The notes beneath the pieces are model-generated. The model saw only the letters and a program-made list of their open reading frames with translations. It searched no databases and was not told the origin of the DNA. This document shows positions 57,332 through 64,000 of a DNA stretch of 64,000 bases, piece by piece. The translations under genes were made by a program, and so were the position numbers. Within the stretch, counting starts at the first letter, position 1; each line of letters begins with the position of its first letter. This DNA comes from Hofstenia miamia (lineage: Eukaryota; Xenacoelomorpha; Acoela): assembly GCA_004352715.1 (NCBI GenBank), contig SCFE01000024.1, positions 182,184 to 246,183 on the forward strand, given 5' to 3'.

Positions 57332-60300
57332 GTTATGCAAATTTTTATATATATATATACGAGGGGCGTTCAATAAGTAATGGCAACTTCTGATTACATA
57401 ACAGTAGCAGTCAGAGTAGAGTAATGACGCNNNTATATATATATAGTTATGCATATATATATATATATATATACGAGGGGCGTTCAATAAGTAATGGCAA
57501 CTTCTGATTACATAACAGTAGCAGTCAGAGTAGAGTAATGACGCTTTGTTTAAATAACTAACCAATCATTAGTCAGTTCTAATCACGCTAGATCTAGCAG
57601 TTTGTATGTTGGAGTCAGTAGTTATTCGACGTTGAAGACGGTCATATTTTCTGGGATGGCTGAAATGGCAGATTTTTCACTGGAAGGTTGGCGAAGATTA
57701 CTCAGGACTTGGTTGTGGTACTGGGGGATACTGCTCCTTCATATCGCACAGTTGCCAGGTGGATGGAGGCTTTTCGCGCTGGCAGGGAGCACCTGGAAGA
57801 CGACCCTTGGAGTGGGCGCCCTGTGGAGGTCATGACCAAGGAGATAATTGCCCAAGTCAAGGCCTTAGTGGACAATGATCGAAATATCACGGTTGCTCTA
57901 CTCAGTGAAGAATGTGGATATCTGTTGGAAGTGTTTCCACGATTCTCCATGAACACCTGCAGCTGCGGAAGATCTGTGCAAGATGGGTGCCACACATGCT
58001 GTCCCAGGAGCAAAAACAGGAGAGGGTGAGATGTTTGCGAGAATTCCTGGAACAATTTGTTGGACAAAGCAACCGAAGACTCTCCGATATCGTCACTGGG
58101 GACGAGAAGTGGTTTTATTACTTTCAAGTACCCCACAAGCATCAGAACAAGGAATGGTTGAGCCCTGAAGACCCTCGACCAACGGTTCTGNNNNNNNNNN
58201 NNNNNNNNNNNNNNNNNNNNNNNNNNNNNNNNNNNNNNNNNNNNNNNNNNNNNNNNNNNNNNNNNNNNNNNNNNNNNNNNNNNNNNNNNNNNNNNNNNNN
58301 NNNNNNNNNNNNNNNNNNNNNNNNNNNNNNNNNNNNNNNNNNNNNNNNNNNNNNNNNNNNNNNNNNNNNNNNNNNNNNNNNNNNNNNNNNNNNNNNNNNN
58401 NNNNNNNNNNNNNNNNNNNNNNNNNNNNNNNNNNNNNNNNNNNNNNNNNNNNNNNNNNNNNNNNNNNNNNNNNNNNNNNNNNNNNNNNNNNNNNNNNNNN
58501 NNNNNNNNNNNNNNNNNNNNNNNNNNNNNNNNNNNNNNNNNNNNNNNNNNNNNNNNNNNNNNNNNNNNNNNNNNNNNNNNNNNNNNNNNNNNNNNNNNNN
58601 NNNNNNNNNNNNNNNNNNNNNNNNNNNNNNNNNNNNNNNNNNNNNNNNNNNNNNNNNNNNNNNNNNNNNNNNNNNNNNNNNNNNNNNNNNNNNNNNNNNN
58701 NNNNNNNNNNNNNNNNNNNNNNNNNNNNNNNNNNNNNNNNNNNNNNNNNNNNNNNNNNNNNNNNNNNNNNNNNNNNNNNNNNNNNNNNNNNNNNNNNNNN
58801 NNNNNNNNNNNNNNNNNNNNNNNNNNNNNNNNNNNNNNNNNNNNNNNNNNNNTATATATACTTTATATGTTATGTAAATTTTGATCATTGGAGATTAAGC
58901 CATTATACTCAATTGTATCTTTATCTCATATTAAAAAATTCTTTCCATGCAAAATTTCGTGTTTTCGCACTTAACAACTCTCTCAGCTCCTTACCCTTAA
59001 AAGTGTACTATGTTTCCTGCAGTTAACCAGAGCGATTAAGTTGACTTTTCGAATGTTCTTGTGTAGTGTCTGCCTCATATTTTAAAATGTTTCATAGATT
59101 ATAGTGGTCCAATTCAGTATCAGTATTTATGAATATTTTCCACCACTACTTTGTTTACCCATTAATACAAAAGCATACGTTATTCATTTTTCTAATTGTA
59201 TGTTGGGTTGCAAGTGATTAATTGGGTTTCCGAGAAGAGTGTTAAACTGGGCTTCATCCAAGTACCATCCTATGATTCGACTCCAGATTACGCACAGCTC
59301 AAATTAATTTAGTTCACTCTTAGGCCGCTTTTTGGGACTGGAACAAAACTGGGTTACTGAGTTTGGCATAAAATTGAGTTGATTAAAGAAATCAGTTGCA
59401 GTATATTGAATATCAATTTTTATTTGTATCTGACGTTACTTCTAGACAAGTTTCTGTTTGATTTGGTCAAAGTATTCACCCATTGTTCAATTTCCAAAAC
59501 CGGGTGCCGACTGTATCTTTATTTCGAGTTTGAGTACGAGTATTTTTTATGCAAATTTCTTTGTTCAAACGAGTTTTCACAAAGAAAAACATTGTAGAAA
59601 AGGCAATGGTTTAATTTTAAATTATTTTTCAAATTCTTGTACATGTGTTAACGATTCCATGTGTCCATAAATATTTAGATTTTAATTAGCTTGTGAGAGA
59701 TTTACATAGTGAAATGTTTATGCGTTTTTTCTTATTGATTTGCCAGTCCAATGTATTGAAAAACTAAGATATATACAAAAGTTGACTGTTTGGTGTGGAT
59801 ATTATAAGAATTTAGCAGTCCCTTCCGTAATCTGTAAAATTATTAAAGGATACCTTTTACTCATGTTAACCTTTTTGGTTCAGCGAATCGATTTAGCAGA
59901 AGAATGTCAGCAGAGAGAGAGAGAGAGGGAGGGGGGGGGTAACAGCTCCTATATCTGGAGAAAGCATAGCTATGTGCAAGAATTTTTTTGTAACGCAATT
60001 TTCTACCTGAAATATAAATTTGAGTATCCTCCCAACATTCCAGACCTTTTTTGAAACGAAATCAGAAATAAAGTGTACGCTCAGTCCAAACCATGTGTTC
60101 TAATTGGATGTTGAATTATGACCTTGGTAAAAAAAAGTCCACTCTAGATATCCTGGATCGAATACTGAAAATCCATAGTAGCCACCTAAAACTTCTTGAA
60201 ATTTTGGAAGCTAGGGAGTGAATGATTTTTGGCAGGTAAGAGGGTGAATTGGTCAAGCAAGCCGGAGAACTATTGGGCTAAACAATCTATATCAATAGTA

Positions 60301-61232
60301 GGAATTTTTCACCAGGGCTTTTTTAATATTCAACATGAAACTCTATTTATCGGTATTGAAAAGATAAACGAAAGATTATCCTTATGCCTATTGTTGCTCT
60401 ATGTGATAGCATTATGAACAATATGTCTGATTTCATTATTTCTGTAAAAAATCCTTGGTTGTTCTTACTTTTAATTATCCAAATGATAAATTCGTTTTAT
60501 TTGAAAATATCCGATTTCAAAATTTTTTAATAACACTTCTGTGTCAAATTTCAATCGACTAATGTGTAGTGGAATTAGTATGTAATTTCCCTAAAATCAA
60601 ACATTACCACAATTTGATATTTAAATGCTAATTCGCTAAAGGAATTAAAACAAAAAAACACATTTGTACAATTTGTATAGACTAGAAATAATAAACATCA
60701 TTTAAATATTTCGAAGTTGCTTACTGGTCCCAGTCTCATTTTGGCCCATTTGATTTGGTCCCAAACGTTATGATTAATATTCTTAAATACGTGTTCACAA
60801 TTTATTCATGTTGAGCCTGTCCCATTCCCAATGAGGTATTTATACCCACCTCCAATGATAGGGAATTTAGCCCTCTCTGAGAGCCCTACTTACAAAAAAT
60901 GAGAGTATAAATCCCAGATTGAGTAAAGATTGGTTCTATATTTTTACAATATTAAAGTTATTTTGAACACTAATTGATATTTATAATGAAATGTATGTTC
61001 AACGTATGTTTTAGACAATTTATAAAAAGGCTTTAGGAGTCTCCTGTTTGAGAAAATTAGGAAAAAAAATTAATTTCCATATGCTGCTATCGCAATTACT
61101 CGGAATTGAAATGTATAAGATATTCAAATTTTGAAATTTGTATAGAAAGTTTTTTTCATCTATGTTTAGGTGTTAGATAGTTCTGATAAGAACCCCGAAG
61201 CTGAAGAAGTGCTCAAAGCATTAAAAGCCTAG
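57037..61232 (+). CDS. Acyl-CoA-binding protein, two coding exons
   Basis: Small cytosolic carrier that binds medium- and long-chain acyl-CoA esters and buffers or delivers them to lipid enzymes. Coding exon 1 is 57037-57291 (85 codons, acceptor TGTGCAG at 57009, start MSIEEKF), donor GAG/GTACTC. Coding exon 2 is 61170-61232 (after TATGTTTAG; VLDSSDKNPE to stop), same phase, total 105 residues. Family signature residues are visible: FYSNFKQASIGD, then GKAKWNAWNGLKG, then SKEEAMKNYI. Tyr34, Lys38, Lys60 and Tyr79 occupy the ligand-contact positions known from vertebrate family members. The C terminus is some 15-18 residues longer than the classical 86-aa form. An AATAAA at 61304 lies about 70 bases after the stop. 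The 3.9-kb intron holds a mariner insertion and an assembly gap. Confidence 0.9.
57297..57476. repeat. (AT)n tracts and duplicated mariner end around NNN
   Basis: AT runs at 57297-57329, 57345-57358, 57434-57444 and 57455-57472. The mariner start ACGAGGGGCGTTCAATAAGT (57359) and the following roughly 55 bases recur from 57473, after an NNN at 57431-57433. This is probably two contig ends of the same locus left unmerged. Confidence 0.8.
57473..58190 (+). mobile_element. mariner transposon, 5' part, in the ACBP intron
   Basis: Starts with the terminal repeat CGAGGGGCGTTCAATAAGTA in an AT tract (TA target). The transposase begins near 57655 and is broken by frameshifts near 57700 and 57910. Recognisable pieces are FRAGREHLEDDPWSGRP (linker after the helix-turn-helix), then CARWVPHMLSQEQK, then the first catalytic aspartate in IVTGDEKWFYY, all typical of true mariners. 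Everything after 58190, including the other two catalytic residues and the right TIR, is hidden in N. It is in the same orientation as the host gene. Confidence 0.85.
58191..58852. other. Assembly gap of 662 N
   Basis: Unknown bases; should contain the 3' half of the mariner element, since intron-like AT sequence resumes directly after it at 58853. Confidence 0.98.
58853..61169. other. Remainder of the ACBP intron
   Basis: AT-rich, with a purine-rich simple repeat (GAGAGAGAGAGAGGGAGGGG) at about 59914-59938. ORFs at 59379-60417 lack motifs and are not supported as genes. Confidence 0.5.
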
Positions 61233-61940
61233 TCATCATTTTGTAAAGCATGTTTGATGGATCTCTCCCCCTTGTATAGCTTTGTAATTGTCATTCATTT
61301 CGTAATAAAATTACTAATAATGTTAACCCGATCAGGGTTGTATGAAATTCAATCAAATTTTATTAAATTGTGTAAATATATGAGCATGCAATAACAGTAT
61401 TTTGCATAATGCAACTATCTAGAAAAGAAATAGACTTCAAATATTTTTAATTGTTTTGTCACATTTTCATTTCATCTTTTAGTAAATTCAAATAAAAATA
61501 ATATTGGTGTAACAAACTTCTCACATTAAATAGTTTATAAAAATACTCTTTCCAGTGTCTACATGAATTCCTCATTAACAATCACAATATCATTGTTTTT
61601 TCATTAAACCAATGCATTAAATGCCACAATATCATGAACTTTTCTGCATGAGTTTTTGTAATCAAGTGAAAAAATATTTAAAGGCTGATTTTAGATGCTC
61701 AAGCCAACATCTAAATATTTATGAACTCATTATACCCATATGGTACTTGAAGCTATGTATTCGAGTTGGTTGCCATATGGCAAAATCATGCAAATTAAGG
61801 CATTTTGTTTGAAAATAAAATATAGATTATGACATTTGTTAATTTTAAAAAAGGCATTTACTGTAAGATTTCAGAGAAATATTAAAAAGAATGAGCACTA
61901 GAATGCTGCTTAACGTGTGAAAATATTTGTAGCAGTTTTT
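61233..61940. other. ACBP 3' UTR and intergenic DNA
   Basis: Polyadenylation signal AATAAA at 61304. Beyond it, AT-rich sequence with no gene recognised. Confidence 0.5.
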
Positions 61941-61941
61941 T

Positions 61942-62130
61942 CTAGGTAGGTAAATGACATCTCATTTTAGGGCAATTTCTGGCAAGTGTCCGCCCGCATA
62001 ATTTTGAAATTATTTGCATGTGAATTTCTGAGGAGGATCTACGTTGTCTCCAAATCTTGTCACAACCCCACTTAGCGTAAATGTCTTTATCATGTTTCAA
62101 ATCAGCAAGGCGTACAATATCTGTGGTTCC
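61942..62130 (-). CDS. Probable terminal exon of an unrecognised gene
   Basis: On the minus strand an acceptor-like TTCTATTGCAG ends at about 62131 and is followed by 62 codons to a TAG. The peptide has a balanced, protein-like composition, four cysteines (WGC, KLC, RNC, MRC) and charged helical stretches (LADLKHDKDIY, KIWRQRR). No family is recognised. The even cysteine number and the lack of a nearby ATG fit the last exon of a larger protein, possibly secreted or disulfide-bonded. Upstream exons would be on the right, where a LINE fragment lies. It could also be a chance ORF. Confidence 0.4.
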   Translation of the reverse strand, partial: GTTDIVRLADLKHDKDIYAKWGCDKIWRQRRSSSEIHMQIISKLCGRTLARNCPKMRCHLPT

Positions 62131-62569
62131 ATTCTGCAATAGAACAGTGAAATCCAAACAATGGTAGTACAGTGGTTCCAAATGGCAACAAATCTATATT
62201 AGCTAATTACAAAAGTGTGGGGTACTATTTAAAAACAGTTATTAGATGAAACAAATTTAGAAACAAACTTGTCTTCTATTTTTTATGAGGAGCAGCTTTA
62301 ATTTAATGTCGTGAAAGCTATGGTTGAATATCTAATTATCAATGAAGCACTGCGAAATTTTATTAGAAGTACAGCTTCTCCTGCAACATAAATTTATTTA
62401 GAAAACAATAGAATAGAATTTCTTACAAGTGTAGTACATTGGCATAATTAAACACTTCAACAAAAGCTGCTAATATTACGCTTAATGCGTCAATAACAAC
62501 ATGAAGTACAAAAAATAGTAAAACACAACAAAAACATGGATGCAGAATTTAGTTTACCCAGATTATTGC
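62131..62569. other. No gene seen
   Basis: AT-rich sequence between the putative terminal exon and the LINE fragment. Confidence 0.4.
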
Positions 62570-64000
62570 TAATTATTTTAACTAATATTTTTTTGAAAAA
62601 CTGAAATCCTTTTCATGACATAGAACCGATTTTAAAAATATATTGCTTACGGAGGTAGTCATTGATTTTACTTTTAAATTTCCTGCGAATTTTGATTCGT
62701 TTTATTTCAATTGATAAGTAATTCCAGTTTAATTGTTGAGTTTAAAAATCAATTTTTAAGAAAATGTTTTTTAAACTTCATTTTTCTGAATTTAGAACTC
62801 TTCGAATTATAAGTTGAATGCGCATATAATGGAAGTTGTAGTTTACTGTAGGGTGAACACTAATTTGAAATTTCCCGAAATTCTATTAATGAAAAGTATC
62901 TTATGAAATATGAAGCATTGTCATGATTAGAATATGAACTTTTGTCGCTCATAGGCGAGTAATTATCATTATGAATGTTTGCAGCCCATTTAATTTGTGA
63001 GTCGATTATATTTATTAATGTGTGGTTCATGGCATTAAATAAAACATTACACTATCTATAATGACTTAATTCTAGAGAGTTAACCAACATCGATTTCATT
63101 TTGGAATTTACAAAATTGTCTACACGTGAAACAGTTTCAAGTCCCTTTGCTATTTTGTGTAATACTATGTGTATGCGATTTGAATAGTTCAATTTATTAT
63201 CAATTGTTACTCCAAGATATTTGAAGGATTCTACTTGAGTAATTTTTGACCCCGAGAAAGTTACAATGTGTGATTGACTATCTTTATGAAAGGAAGACAT
63301 AACACAGAATTCTGTTATAGAGGGGTTTACAGTTAAATGGTGCATACTAAAATATTTTAGCAGTTGAGATTGATTTCTAATTTACCAATTGATGTTTCTA
63401 TTTGATTATCATGTGTGTATATACACGTGTCGTCAGCATACTGCAATATTTCACAATTATGACTTAAATTGCCATTTAAATCAGTTACAAACAACGAGAA
63501 AAACAGAGGCCTTAAAATATTACCCTGTGGAACACCTTTGTAAGTTTTACCTCAGTTAGAAAATATACCATTTAGCTTTACTCTTTGAAAACGATCACTT
63601 AAGAAGCACCTAACTAAATTTATACTATTAGAGTTGAAGCCAATGCGTTCTAACTTTTAAGAAGAATCTGATTATCAATGGAGTTAAATGCTTTGGACAA
63701 GTCGACAGAAGCAATTGTGACAAAAAGGTTATTATCAAGATAAGATCTCCCATTTTCAGTAGCGTAAAGTAAGACATCAGAGGTGGAGTGACCTTTGCGA
63801 AAGCCGAATTGAGTATTCGAAAGAATCGAGTTTTTATAGAGATAAGTGTTAATTTGGTCAAATATTAGTTTTTCGAAGATTTTTGCAAAAGATTGAAATT
63901 GGCCAGTAATTGAAATATCTTAGGAAGTTATCTCTTTTATATATGGGAGTAACATTAGCTAATTTTAACATTGATGAAAAGGTATTTAGTTTTATGCAGT
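62570..64000 (-). mobile_element. Non-LTR retrotransposon fragment (RT 3' half), runs off the window
   Basis: Minus-strand LINE related to the one at 37.3-41.2 kb. From the window edge inward: RT pieces at 63861-63628 region (NSIDNQ-type stretch and the GFRKGHS-like block), then a VPQG-like block and QYADD near 63540-63440, then the thumb start YLGVTID at 63345-63052, then a C-terminal basic region with NYNFHYMRIQL near 62850 and WNYLSIEIKRIKIRRKFK near 62700. Frameshifts and stops are frequent. The 5' part lies outside the window. Confidence 0.7.

Noticed and set aside
57602-58168. Several overlapping ORFs on both strands
   Set aside because: Frame shadows of one frameshifted mariner transposase.
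57912-58888. Long ORFs across the 58.2-58.9 kb gap
   Set aside because: The middle is N; only the mariner transposase part before 58190 is supported.
1-64000. CRISPR arrays, bacterial operons or riboswitches
   Set aside because: None seen, and the introns and transposon content show that this is eukaryotic nuclear DNA.

Overview
The window is AT-rich nuclear DNA from an animal, most likely an arthropod. Genes are split by spliceosomal introns with GT/AG borders, (AT)n microsatellites are frequent, and degraded transposons occupy much of the space. A gene with many alternative zinc-finger last exons resembles arthropod longitudinals lacking (lola)-type loci. Together with Penelope, mariner, piggyBac and CR1/jockey-like elements, this fits an arthropod; a chelicerate is plausible but is only an inference. 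The assembly is imperfect: there are N runs at 17586-17672, 47056-48055 and 58191-58852, and small N joins at 8279, 49219, 50053 and 57431-57433, the last four flanked by duplicated sequence.

Layout. 0-1.3 kb: decayed Penelope-like element. 1.9-4.0 kb: four exons of a class A GPCR lacking its first exon, followed at 4.8 kb by a lone first exon of the same family. 5-20 kb: gene-poor, with a piggyBac-like MITE (6.35 kb), a minus-strand Penelope fragment (8.4-9.1 kb), a Penelope 3' end with a hammerhead-ribozyme-like core (12.6-13.2 kb), a miniature LTR retrotransposon (14.5-15.3 kb), a Tc1/mariner relic (17 kb), a fold-back hairpin (17.8 kb) and a piggyBac transposase relic (18.8-19.4 kb). 20.1-41.6 kb: a lola-like transcription factor locus with shared exons at 20.1-21.0 kb, then at least six alternative terminal zinc-finger exons at 22.8, 24.9, 25.5, 28.5, 34.4 and 41.4 kb, all entered in the same splice phase. 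A nearly full-length but broken LINE with an SGNH-hydrolase ORF1 lies in reverse orientation between the last two of these.

43.6-44.9 kb: a complete but inactivated mariner-family element with TIRs and TA duplication. It abuts a roughly 5-6 kb element with long complex inverted terminal repeats (44.9-50.9 kb) and convergent ORFs. A decayed relative of that element lies at 51.6-54.7 kb. This pair is the most unusual content of the window. I cannot assign it to a named family; its organisation recalls transposon-like or endogenous-virus-like DNA elements. 57.0-61.2 kb: acyl-CoA-binding protein gene, two coding exons, with a mariner element in its intron. 61.9-62.1 kb: a probable terminal exon of an unrecognised minus-strand gene. 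62.6-64.0 kb: 3' part of a second LINE, minus strand, running off the window.

The host genes (GPCR, lola-like factor, acyl-CoA-binding protein) show no functional link to each other. Outside them, nearly everything recognisable derives from mobile elements.
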